DNA of 64,000 nt from Alteripontixanthobacter sp. GTDB lineage: Bacteria; Pseudomonadota; Alphaproteobacteria; Sphingomonadales; Sphingomonadaceae. Below, one piece after another: positions 52,997 through 61,030 of the stretch; the stretch's first letter is position 1; each line of letters starts with the position of its first letter. The stretch is taken from contig JBDVPM010000008.1 of the NCBI GenBank assembly GCA_039968605.1, positions 2,656,968 to 2,720,967 of the forward strand, written 5' to 3'. The notes beneath the pieces are model-generated. The model was not told the origin of the DNA and searched no databases. It saw only the letters and a list, made by a program, of their open reading frames with translations. The translations under genes and the position numbers were made by a program.

Positions 52997-55900
52997 ATGT
53001 TGGCGGCTGTGAAGCATGACGGTAAGCCTCAGCCCGTGACTGATCCAACACTCTTCGCGGCTGGCTCGCTTTTCACTCAGGACTATCTGCAAGACGGTGT
53101 TCGCAACGCAGCGGCGTATAAGGCGGTCGATGTTGCTGAACTGCGCGAGCGTCTGGACCGGATCGCGTCGGACCTGCCAGATGATCGCAATCCCAATGAA
53201 GCAACAACTGAGAAAGACTTCATCTGGCCGGTGCTCGAAGCACTCGGCTGGACCGAATATCTGACCCAGCAAAACCTGTCCGGCAAAGGGCGCGTTGATG
53301 TCCCAGATGGACTGTTGTTCATTGATGAGGCGGCCAAATCCGGCGCAAATACTCTCAGCGAGGTAGAGCGCTATGGGCACGGCGCTGCTGTTCTTGAAAG
53401 CAAACGCTGGGGCCGCCCGCTGGACCGCGCAGAGGGCAAGACAGGTGACGCCAAAGATACACCCTCTACCCAATTGCTTCGCTATCTGCGCCGCATCGAT
53501 GACCTAACGACAGGGAATCTCCGCTGGGGCATTTTGACCAACGGCGCGAAGTGGCGGTTGTATTTCGCGGGCGCGCGTTCGGTAATCGATGATTATCTGG
53601 AGCTGGATTTATCGCGCATCCTGCGACTGGATGATGATTTGCTCGATACCGGAATTTCAGATGAGGATCGCGACCACTGGCTGGCTGTTTTTGCGGCCAT
53701 GTTCAGCCGGGTTGCATTCGAGCGCGACAAGGCAAGCGGCAGCACTTTTCATGACCACGCGCGGGCCGATGCCGCCCTTTATGAAGAACGGGTAGCGGCC
53801 AGCCTGTCCGATCTGGTTTTCAAGCGGCTCTATCCTGAATTGGGTAAGGCGGTTGCCGATGCTGCGCCGGACGAAACGCCATTGGAGGAGGTGCGGCAGG
53901 CGACGCTGATCCTGCTCTATCGGCTGCTATTTGTCCTATATGCCGAGGATCGCGGCTTGCTACCCGTGCGGGACAAGCGGTTTGACGATTACGCGCTGCG
54001 CGTGAAGCGGCTAGATGTGGGCAAGCGCAAGGGTGATGGCGACACCTTCTCCGATACCGCCCCCAATCTTTGGAACTACTTCTCTACGCTTACGACTATC
54101 ATCGACAAGGGCGACCCTACCCTAGGAGTCCCGCCCTATAATGGCGGGCTGTTCAGCGAAACACAGACCCCCCTGCTCAACCAAATAAGGTTGGGTGACG
54201 CGGTGATGGCCGAGGCGCTGGATATCCTTTCGTTCGAGCAGCGCGATGGTAATAGGCGGTATATCAATTACCGCGATTTGTCGGTGCAGCAACTCGGCTC
54301 TATCTACGAACGGCTGCTGGAATTCGAACTAACCCGCCATGGTGGGGGCGCGGTCGATATTCGCCCGAATATCTTCGCGCGCAAAAACTCAGGCAGCTAC
54401 TACACGCCGGACGAGCTGGTGCTGCTGATCCTGGACGAAACGCTGGAGCCGCTGATTGGCGATGCGATGGAGGCGTTCAAAAAGGCGTTGGGAGAACGCG
54501 ATGCGAAGCGTCCAGCCGATCAGCAAAGTGTACGGCTGCAAAAGGATGATCCGGCCGCGGCGATTACGCGGCTGCGGATATGCGACCCGGCGATGGGTTC
54601 TGGCCATTTTCTTGTTTCGCTGGTCGATAGGCTGACCAACCATGCGCTCGATGCCATTGCAGAGGCAGCGGTGCTCGCCAAGACGGCTGGGCTTGAGGAG
54701 TACGAAAGCCCGATTGCTGAGGACATTCGTAAAATTCGCGCTACCATCCAGCATAATGCAGAGGATCAGGGCTGGGCGGTTAGCGATGAACAGCTGGACG
54801 ATCCCCAGCTTGTAAAGCGTATGGTGCTCAAGCGCTGCGTTTACGGGGCTGACAAGAACCCGATGGCGGTGGAACTGGCCAAGGTTTCGCTGTGGCTGCA
54901 CACATTCACGGTCGGCGCACCGCTGAGCTTTATCGATCACCATCTGGCGGCTGGGGACAGCCTGTTCGGCCTGTGGGTGCGCGATGCGATGGACAAGGCG
55001 GGTGAAGGCGGCGGATTGTTCCTGCATGAACCGCTCGCCAATGCGCAGCGGCAGGCGGCGGCGATGAAAACCATCGAAGCGCTGACCGATGCGGAGATTG
55101 CGGAGGCGCATCGCAGTGCAGAGATGTGGCGCGATGTAGAGGCGCAGACAGGACCGCTGGATGGCTTTGTCAGCTTCATGCACGCGCTCGATTGGCTGGC
55201 GGCGGGCAAGCGCGGCGATGATCTGCGCGAACAACGCAAGCTGAAAAGCCTGTGGCTGGATGGCCGGTTCGGTGAACCGATCCCGATTGCTCGCGGGAAA
55301 GCTCCGCCCGATGAAGGCAAGGCCAAGTCGGAGGAGGTGGAGGCTTTCACCGAAATTTGGCACGCGGCGCGGGATTTGATCGAGGAAGAGCGGTTCCTCA
55401 ACTGGCAAGTGACCTTCCCTGGTGTTTGGGAGAACTGGGGTAGCGCTGCACGCGAAGGCGGGTTTGACGCGGTGGTTGGCAATCCGCCTTGGGATCGGAT
55501 CAAGCTGCAACAGGTTGAATGGTTCGCCGCGCGCAGGCCAGAGATTGCAAAGGCCCAGCGGGCTTCTGATCGTAAGAAAATGATCGCTGCGCTGAAGGCG
55601 GATGGTGACCCGCTATTCGATGATTACCAAAAGGCAGATCGCCGCGCGGCGGACACGCTGACAATCGCCCGCAAAGGCGGCGAATATCCGCTTCTTGGGC
55701 GGGGTGATATCAACCTCTACAGCCTGTTTGTGGAGCGCGCGCATTCGCTGGTGAAGCCAACCGGCCTGGTGGGCTTGCTAACGCCCAGCGGGATTGCGAG
55801 CGATCTCTCGGCGAGTGAATTTTTCCGTAAAATCGCAACCGGCGGGCATTTGAAGTCGCTCTATGATTTCGAGAACCGGCGAACGCGCTACAAGTTGGAG

Positions 55901-57166
55901 CCGTTCTTCCCGGATGTAGATAGCCGGTTCAAGTTTGCCGCGATGATGTCCAGTCCTCAGCGGAAATTCGACGCGTCCCATTGCGGGTTTTTCCTGCAGG
56001 CGGTGAGTGAAACATCTAATCCGGAGCAGGCGTTCGAAGTGACGGCTACTGACTTCGCGCGGGTAAATCCGAACACCGGAACAGCGCCTATATTCCGCAC
56101 AAAGCGAGACATGGAATTGACCACCGGGATTTATGCACGGGTGCCCGTATTAATGAACCATTCCGGTAAAAAGTCAGAAGCCGTATGGCCTGTAAAATAC
56201 GCGACAATGCTGCACATGGCGAACGATAGCCAGCTGTTCAGAACCAAGGAAGAGCTCGAAAACGAAGAATGCGCTTGGCAATCCTCTGACGGTACTTGGC
56301 AATCGAAAAATGGCGCTTGGCTTTCGCTGTTTGAAGGAAAACTTGTCCAAGCGTTCGATCATCGCGCGAGCGACATAACAATCAATCTAGAAAATCTGTC
56401 TCGTCCCGGCCAACAAACGGCCCTTACTGATGAGCAACACGCCGATCCAGACAGGCTGGGAGCGTCACGCTATTGGGTGAACGAGGCCGAAGTCGCGCCA
56501 GCTCTATCTTGGGCGCTTTCGTTCAAGGATGTTACCGCATCTACCAATGTTCGAACTGTGATCGCCGCTATGATCCCGAGTACTGCCGCTGGCCATACAC
56601 TGCCGTTGCTCCTTCCTGCTGAAGGCACGCAGCTTTCAGCGACAGCGGCAAGCGCCTTTTTAGCCAATTTGAACAACGTGGTTTTTGACTACCTTGCGCG
56701 GCAAAAGGTCCAGACCAATCATTTGGCTTGGTATACTCTAGAACAACTCCCCGTCATCCCGCCCTCCGCCTACACCCGCAAATTTGGCCCAAAGACCGCC
56801 GCCGAGATTGTGCAGGAGGCGGTGCTGGAGCTGACCTATACCGCGCATGATATGGCCCCCTTCGCGCGCGATATGGGATATGTCGATAAGACGGGCGAAA
56901 TGAAAACGCCCTTCATCTGGGACGAGGAACGCCGCCTGCATCTGCGCGCCAAGCTGGATGCGCTTTATTTCATTCTTTACGGCGTATTCGATCCAGCCGA
57001 CCCTGCGCAAAGCCGCGATGATATCCGCTATATCTATTCCACCTTCCCGATTGTCGAACGGCAGGAAAAGGCCGCCTATGATGGCAGCTATCGCAGCCGC
57101 GATCTATGCCTGAACTACATAAACGCGCTTATGGGTGGCCAGCCGGATGCAGAGGTGGAGGGGTAG
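52997..57166 (+). CDS. PD-(D/E)XK nuclease - Eco57I-type adenine methylase fusion (type IIG-like)
   Basis: 1389 residues. The N-terminus carries a PD-(D/E)XK-type nuclease: RVDVPDGLLF with Asp104, ESKRW with Glu134 and Lys136, then TPSTQLLRYLRR. The centre is an N6-adenine methylase of the Eco57I/TaqI class: SAM motif I DPAMGSGHFLVSL from Asp530, YGADKNPMAVELAKVSLWLH, and catalytic NPPW at 829-832, about 300 residues after motif I because of an insert. The C-terminus (RQKVQTNHLAWYTLEQLPVI) looks like a target-recognition domain. One chain could thus both methylate and cut its site. ATG 52997 has a cramped ribosome site; GTG 53036 is an alternative. The GIY-YIG gene follows by 2 nt. Confidence 0.88.
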   Translation: MLAAVKHDGKPQPVTDPTLFAAGSLFTQDYLQDGVRNAAAYKAVDVAELRERLDRIASDLPDDRNPNEATTEKDFIWPVLEALGWTEYLTQQNLSGKGRVDVPDGLLFIDEAAKSGANTLSEVERYGHGAAVLESKRWGRPLDRAEGKTGDAKDTPSTQLLRYLRRIDDLTTGNLRWGILTNGAKWRLYFAGARSVIDDYLELDLSRILRLDDDLLDTGISDEDRDHWLAVFAAMFSRVAFERDKASGSTFHDHARADAALYEERVAASLSDLVFKRLYPELGKAVADAAPDETPLEEVRQATLILLYRLLFVLYAEDRGLLPVRDKRFDDYALRVKRLDVGKRKGDGDTFSDTAPNLWNYFSTLTTIIDKGDPTLGVPPYNGGLFSETQTPLLNQIRLGDAVMAEALDILSFEQRDGNRRYINYRDLSVQQLGSIYERLLEFELTRHGGGAVDIRPNIFARKNSGSYYTPDELVLLILDETLEPLIGDAMEAFKKALGERDAKRPADQQSVRLQKDDPAAAITRLRICDPAMGSGHFLVSLVDRLTNHALDAIAEAAVLAKTAGLEEYESPIAEDIRKIRATIQHNAEDQGWAVSDEQLDDPQLVKRMVLKRCVYGADKNPMAVELAKVSLWLHTFTVGAPLSFIDHHLAAGDSLFGLWVRDAMDKAGEGGGLFLHEPLANAQRQAAAMKTIEALTDAEIAEAHRSAEMWRDVEAQTGPLDGFVSFMHALDWLAAGKRGDDLREQRKLKSLWLDGRFGEPIPIARGKAPPDEGKAKSEEVEAFTEIWHAARDLIEEERFLNWQVTFPGVWENWGSAAREGGFDAVVGNPPWDRIKLQQVEWFAARRPEIAKAQRASDRKKMIAALKADGDPLFDDYQKADRRAADTLTIARKGGEYPLLGRGDINLYSLFVERAHSLVKPTGLVGLLTPSGIASDLSASEFFRKIATGGHLKSLYDFENRRTRYKLEPFFPDVDSRFKFAAMMSSPQRKFDASHCGFFLQAVSETSNPEQAFEVTATDFARVNPNTGTAPIFRTKRDMELTTGIYARVPVLMNHSGKKSEAVWPVKYATMLHMANDSQLFRTKEELENEECAWQSSDGTWQSKNGAWLSLFEGKLVQAFDHRASDITINLENLSRPGQQTALTDEQHADPDRLGASRYWVNEAEVAPALSWALSFKDVTASTNVRTVIAAMIPSTAAGHTLPLLLPAEGTQLSATAASAFLANLNNVVFDYLARQKVQTNHLAWYTLEQLPVIPPSAYTRKFGPKTAAEIVQEAVLELTYTAHDMAPFARDMGYVDKTGEMKTPFIWDEERRLHLRAKLDALYFILYGVFDPADPAQSRDDIRYIYSTFPIVERQEKAAYDGSYRSRDLCLNYINALMGGQPDAEVEG

Positions 57167-57168
57167 GA

Positions 57169-58059
57169 ATGCGTACTGGTAAAGGTCGATCGATCGAGCT
57201 GTTCTTCGTTAGCGGCGATCCAGACGGAATCGTTACGGCAACCATCCCCTTCCAGTGGACCGGAAACGTGCTTGTGGCGCGGCGGACGCAGCTTGACGAA
57301 GCACTGGACAGGGAAGAGGTCGCGCGTCCCGGCGCATATCTTCTTTTGGGTGAGATCGACGGAAAATCCAGCCTTTATGTTGGCGAAACTGATGTGATAA
57401 AAGACCGCATCAAATCGCACGCCCGCGAAAAAGACTGGTGGGATCAGACAGTCCTGATCACGTCCAATGGCGAACCGTTAAATAAGGCGCATGTACGTTA
57501 CCTAGAGAACCGTCTCTTTGAAGAGGCGCGAAGAATAGGCAAAATTGCGGTCGATTATGGGCGGTCCCCCTCCGCCAGTCAGCTGAGTGAGGCGGCCCGT
57601 GCCCATATGGATGACTTCATGGATAATCTGCTGCTGGTTCTGCCAGCGCTTGGATTCGATTTCTACAGCGAGGATGCAACCGAGCCTGAGCAGAAAGTTA
57701 CGCATGATCTCGCGGATGGCTCATTTAGGTTCGCTTTTGAAATTCAACGAGAAGGGATAGCAGCACGTGCGAGGCTGAAAGGTGGCCGCTTCGTAGTAGA
57801 AAAAGGCTCGCTCGCACGTAAGGAATGGGTGGGTAGGGGAAGTGAAAGCAGTACCTATGGTAAATTGCATGGCGAGCTTATCGGCCAAGGTGTTTTATTG
57901 GAACATGGATCTCATCGTATTTTCGATAAGGATTACGCCTTTAAAAGTACAAGTGCGGCGGCTGCGGTAGTGAGTGGGCGGCCAGCATCCGGGCCTCAGA
58001 GCTGGAATCTTGAAGGGACTACGAAGAGCTATTCTGAATGGGAATCTGAAAGACTATAA
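57169..58059 (+). CDS. GIY-YIG nuclease - DUF4357 protein
   Basis: 296 residues from ATG 57169, two bases after the methylase stop and behind a GAGGTGGAGGGG ribosome site. A GIY-YIG nuclease core (about 55-135) shows GAYLLLG, SSLYVGETDVIKDRIKSH and the metal-binding Glu113 in RYLENRLFEEA. A C-terminal DUF4357 domain (about 210-290) shows ARLKGGRFVVEKGS and FKSTSAAAAVVSGRPASG with its closing Trp. DUF4357 is found attached to nucleases and methylase-associated proteins, and its role is unknown. Tight coupling to the nuclease-methylase gene implies a joint function, most simply as a second nuclease of a restriction or defence module. Confidence 0.85.
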   Translation: MRTGKGRSIELFFVSGDPDGIVTATIPFQWTGNVLVARRTQLDEALDREEVARPGAYLLLGEIDGKSSLYVGETDVIKDRIKSHAREKDWWDQTVLITSNGEPLNKAHVRYLENRLFEEARRIGKIAVDYGRSPSASQLSEAARAHMDDFMDNLLLVLPALGFDFYSEDATEPEQKVTHDLADGSFRFAFEIQREGIAARARLKGGRFVVEKGSLARKEWVGRGSESSTYGKLHGELIGQGVLLEHGSHRIFDKDYAFKSTSAAAAVVSGRPASGPQSWNLEGTTKSYSEWESERL

Positions 58060-58668
58060 TGGGCGGCTGGGGATCAGGAAGACAGCATGGCAAGCCGCTG
58101 GCGGAAACCGCCATGCGTATCGATCTGAGGTGGATGGTGCGCACGGGTAAGGCGCGTCCCGGCGAAATCATGATGGGCACACTGTATTGGACGAACAACG
58201 GCAAGCCGTCCGGCAATATCAGTTATACCTGCGATATGCGCGACGCAATAAACGCGCGGCTGGAGCTGCGCTTCCATGTGACCGATCATTATGATGGAAA
58301 GCGGCACGAATATGTTCAGCCGATCCGCCTGTCTTTCACAGAGCCGCATTTTGGCGGCAAACGGTGGTGGATGCACTGCCCGGCCAATGGCAGCCGCGCG
58401 GGCAAGCTCTATTGCCCCAGGGGTGCCCACACCTTCGCCAGCCGCACGGCTTATCGCATCGGATATAAGTCGCAGCGCGTGGCAGGCCGCGACAAGCCCT
58501 TTGAGGCGCTGTTCCGTCCTAGACTGCGAAGAAGGCTGGGAGCGGCCCATACGCCGCCCCAAGGGTATGTGGGGGCGAACCTATGCACGGCTGGAGCGGG
58601 AATACTGGAAGCTGGATCAACAATGTGGAGCGGAGATGGCAAGCATGATGTCGCGCCTCAGAGCATAA
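58059..58668 (+). pseudogene. frameshifted gene of the mobile-element GGWGSGR family
   Basis: The ATG at 58059 overlaps the preceding stop (TAATG). The first about 160 residues match a family common in alphaproteobacterial mobile regions: MGGWGSGRQHGKP, RWMVRTGKARPG, EYVQPIRLSFTEPHFGGKRW and RPRLRRRLG. The normal C-terminus then continues in another frame (ERPIRRPKGMWGRTYARLER to a stop at 58666-58668), so a one-base gain (or two-base loss) occurred near 58530-58545. As read without correction, the frame runs on to 58718 through the right-end repeats and encodes unrelated residues. The zinc-ribbon cysteines usual in this family are also partly missing. Function of the family is unknown. Confidence 0.6.
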
Positions 58669-58691
58669 AATTTTCCCCAGCTATCCCAATG

Positions 58692-58714
58692 TGGGGGCAT
58701 ATTTGGGGGCATAT
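58692..58714 (+). repeat. right 23-bp direct repeat of the element
   Basis: TGGGGGCAT-att-TGGGGGCATAT, same orientation as the left copy at 51392-51414. The uncorrected frame of the preceding gene passes through it and yields a WGHIWGHI end, which is not real protein. Confidence 0.65.
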
Positions 58715-58765
58715 CTGAGGTGATCTCCAATAAGTAAGCCTATTATCAGAGTGCTAGATCGTAGA

Positions 58766-58793
58766 TTCGATGCCTCTTCTGGCACTAATTTTC
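58766..58793 (+). other. degenerate right attachment site (attR)
   Basis: TTCGATGCCTCTTCTGGCAC and eight more bases resemble the tRNA-Leu 3' end (21 of 28 without gaps; the CCTCTTCTGG core is exact). It cannot form a tRNA, as the rest is absent. The remainder of 58794-58949 shows no gene. Confidence 0.5.
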
Positions 58794-58949
58794 ATTTACG
58801 GATAGAGACACGCAGACTCAAAATAGCAAACGGGTCAAAGCTGGGCTCTAATGTCGCTTTCGGGGCCGGAAGCAGTCGGTCTACTCTTAGGGTTACCATG
58901 GGTAAGATATGACGTTTCTATGCTCGAAGAGTAACTTGTGTGGAGCTGA

Positions 58950-59834
58950 TCATGCGCAATTGAGCGCGACCCTTTCCCCCAGCATGACGGCGCCGATCAA
59001 TCCAGATTTGTCCTGGAGGCCCGGCCGCACTATCGAATGCCGCCTGCCGCCGGGGAAGTAGCCGGCATCCAACTGCTTGGACACATCTCGCACGCGCTGT
59101 AGCAAGCCGGGGGTTTTCATGACGCCTCCGCCCAAGACGATCGTCTCGGCCGCAGTCATTGCAAATACCGAATGACACAACTGGCCTAGATAGGATGCAA
59201 TCACGTCCAGCGCCTCGCGATTATCAGGAAGCTCGGACAGGGACTTGCCCCAGCGCTCGATAATCGCCGGGCCGCATGCCAGTCCTTCGAGGCAATCGCC
59301 GTGGGCAGGACAGCTTCCAGCAAAGCTTTTGTCTGAGGCGTGGCGTCTGGGAAAGATGTGGCCCATTTCAGGGTGGGCGGCGCCGTGGACAGGCTGGCCG
59401 TCGATAACGATCCCGCCGCCAATGCCGGTTCCCACGGTGACATATACAAGCGAACTTGCGTCCCTGCCCGCGCCAAAGCTATCCTCGGCAAGTGCAGCGC
59501 CATTTACATCGGTATCGAAACCCACGGGAACGTCGAATTCGTTTTTGAAGTAACCTGCCAGGTCGAAATTCGACCATTGCGGCTTCGGCGTAGCTCCGAT
59601 CCGGCCCCAGTGCTCATGAGCTGGATCGATGACCGCCGGGCCGAAAGAAGCAATTCCGATTGCACAGACCGGTGGTTGGCCGCGAAACCAGGCGGTAATT
59701 TCTGCCAATGTGTCGTCGGGTGACCGCGTTGGCACTTCGTGCCGTGCGAGGATTTCCGCTGGCGAGGATGCGACCGCGAGGACGAATTTGGTCCCACCGG
59801 CTTCGATCCCGCCAATCATCGGGGAATTTTCCAT
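58950..59834 (-). CDS. ROK-family fructokinase
   Basis: 294 residues from ATG 59834, which overlaps the GH68 stop (TGATG). It phosphorylates fructose to fructose-6-phosphate. Visible are the ATP/Walker-like GGIEAGGTKFVLAV, FDTDVNGAALAE, VTVGTGIGGGIVIDG and the ROK zinc region HPEMGHIFPRRH with CPAHGDCLEGLACG. Fructokinases of sucrose operons carry this pattern. It is coupled to the upstream GH68 gene, which releases fructose. Confidence 0.92.
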   Translation of the reverse strand: MENSPMIGGIEAGGTKFVLAVASSPAEILARHEVPTRSPDDTLAEITAWFRGQPPVCAIGIASFGPAVIDPAHEHWGRIGATPKPQWSNFDLAGYFKNEFDVPVGFDTDVNGAALAEDSFGAGRDASSLVYVTVGTGIGGGIVIDGQPVHGAAHPEMGHIFPRRHASDKSFAGSCPAHGDCLEGLACGPAIIERWGKSLSELPDNREALDVIASYLGQLCHSVFAMTAAETIVLGGGVMKTPGLLQRVRDVSKQLDAGYFPGGRRHSIVRPGLQDKSGLIGAVMLGERVALNCA

Positions 59835-60949
59835 CAAGCGGTCTCCATTTGCACCAGTTCGCAGCAATCCCCGTCAATTTTTAGCTGTAGCAACGGTGCC
59901 GGAACTCCGCCGAATTTCCGATCCATGTCTTCTGGGTCGTGATGCGCAGGCACGTCACTAAGTCCCCAGAAATCAATAAAGCTCGATACGAGTAATTCGC
60001 GTGAGACAAACCAGCTATATGCCTGCAACGGCTCATCCTGCGGGTTGGCAAGTACCAAGCCGGATCCGTTCAGCGGACTGTATTCGCCCGTGATACTGTC
60101 CGATACCATACCATAAAGACCGTTCGGCGCATCGCGTAAACCCGGGGCGAAGGTGCTGCTCTGGGTTACCCAAAAAGCGTAATATCGCCCTTCATGGAAA
60201 ACGACGTGAGCGCGTTCGAGTTCGTTATTAACGCCGTCGGCATGAATGATGGGCGGCAGGAGAGCCCAGCCATTCTCCTCGCGCCGGGCTATGCCCGCGG
60301 CACCGTTGAAATCGGTTTGCGCATCGGCCAGCGAGGCTGTGAAGATGAGATATTCACAGCCATCCGCAGGATCGCGGAAGAAAGCGGGATCGCGAAACGC
60401 CTTTATCTTGCCCGCCTCGCCTTCATGTACGTCGGCTGCGTCATAGAGCGGTGAATGTCCCGCGATCGAGGGGGCTGGATCGGCCCAATCAGTCGGCAAC
60501 CCATCGTCGCTGAGAATGGCGTGCGCCTCGAACAGTTTTTGCTGATAACCTCCGCCACGCTCTGCTGTACCTGCAGCGGTGAAGTACAGGCTTACCCGGT
60601 TGTCTTGCTTCACGGCAGATCCCGCCCATTCCCGTTCGTACGGGACCGGCTCGTTTGGCAAGACATCTCCGAGATCATGCCATGATCCGTCGAGGCGCTC
60701 CAACAAGCGGATCTTCGCTTCAAAATGTCGGAGCGAAGGGTCGCCGCGATCGGGCGCTGTGAGCGCCATCCACAATTCGCGGCCGCGGCAGTTCGCGATG
60801 CGCCCATCCTGATTCTGGATCGGCCACATGTCCCAATAAACCCGGCCGTCCTGAAGACCGCCGCGCTTGGCCTCGGTAATGATGGGAACACGGTCGACCC
60901 GGTTGAGATCGATCGTGCCGACCTGCTCGGCAGTCCAAACACTTGTCAT
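59834..60949 (-). CDS. GH68 fructosyl-hydrolase/transferase (sucrase), cytoplasmic
   Basis: 371 residues from ATG 60949. A GH68 five-bladed propeller with the three catalytic acids: nucleophile Asp40 (VYWDMWPIQ), transition-state Asp187 in the RDP motif (AFRDPAFF) and acid/base Glu245 (NNELERAHV). There is no signal peptide and it is shorter than secreted levansucrases, so it probably cleaves sucrose (or short fructans) inside the cell. Levan or inulin synthesis cannot be excluded by sequence. It lies 81 nt after the receptor gene and its stop overlaps the fructokinase start. Confidence 0.9.
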   Translation of the reverse strand: MTSVWTAEQVGTIDLNRVDRVPIITEAKRGGLQDGRVYWDMWPIQNQDGRIANCRGRELWMALTAPDRGDPSLRHFEAKIRLLERLDGSWHDLGDVLPNEPVPYEREWAGSAVKQDNRVSLYFTAAGTAERGGGYQQKLFEAHAILSDDGLPTDWADPAPSIAGHSPLYDAADVHEGEAGKIKAFRDPAFFRDPADGCEYLIFTASLADAQTDFNGAAGIARREENGWALLPPIIHADGVNNELERAHVVFHEGRYYAFWVTQSSTFAPGLRDAPNGLYGMVSDSITGEYSPLNGSGLVLANPQDEPLQAYSWFVSRELLVSSFIDFWGLSDVPAHHDPEDMDRKFGGVPAPLLQLKIDGDCCELVQMETA

Positions 60950-60975
60950 CGAACAATCCAAAATAGAGGGAGGAG

Positions 60976-61015
60976 AAAATGGGGCCGGTCGGGGAAGAAA
61001 TTCCGGGCCGGCCCC
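60976..61015 (-). terminator. intra-operon hairpin (attenuator or partial terminator)
   Basis: Minus-strand GGGGCCGG (61008-61015) pairs with CCGGCCCC (60981-60988) across a 19-base loop and is followed by ATTTTCTCC. It lies between the receptor and GH68 genes and may give more receptor than enzyme mRNA. Confidence 0.55.
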
Positions 61016-61030
61016 AATCCCGCACTCTGG

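Larger units (their letters stand above)
51255..58793. mobile_element. integrative element in tRNA-Leu carrying a restriction-type module
   Basis: The block runs from the tRNA 3' end (51255-51282) to a degenerate copy of it at 58766-58793 (21 of 28 bases match, with CCTCTTCTGG identical). It contains, all on the plus strand, a tyrosine integrase directly beside the tRNA, a nuclease-methylase fusion, a GIY-YIG/DUF4357 protein and a frameshifted mobile-element gene. Paired 23-bp direct repeats lie just inside both ends. No replication, relaxase or transfer gene is present, so it is a small integrative element, not a conjugative one. Mobility today is unproven because the right attachment site has diverged. 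Confidence 0.75.

Noticed and set aside
58669-58718. C-terminal WGHIWGHI of the 219-codon frame as real protein
   Set aside because: It is the translation of the right-end DNA repeats after the frameshift; the family C-terminus lies in the other frame.
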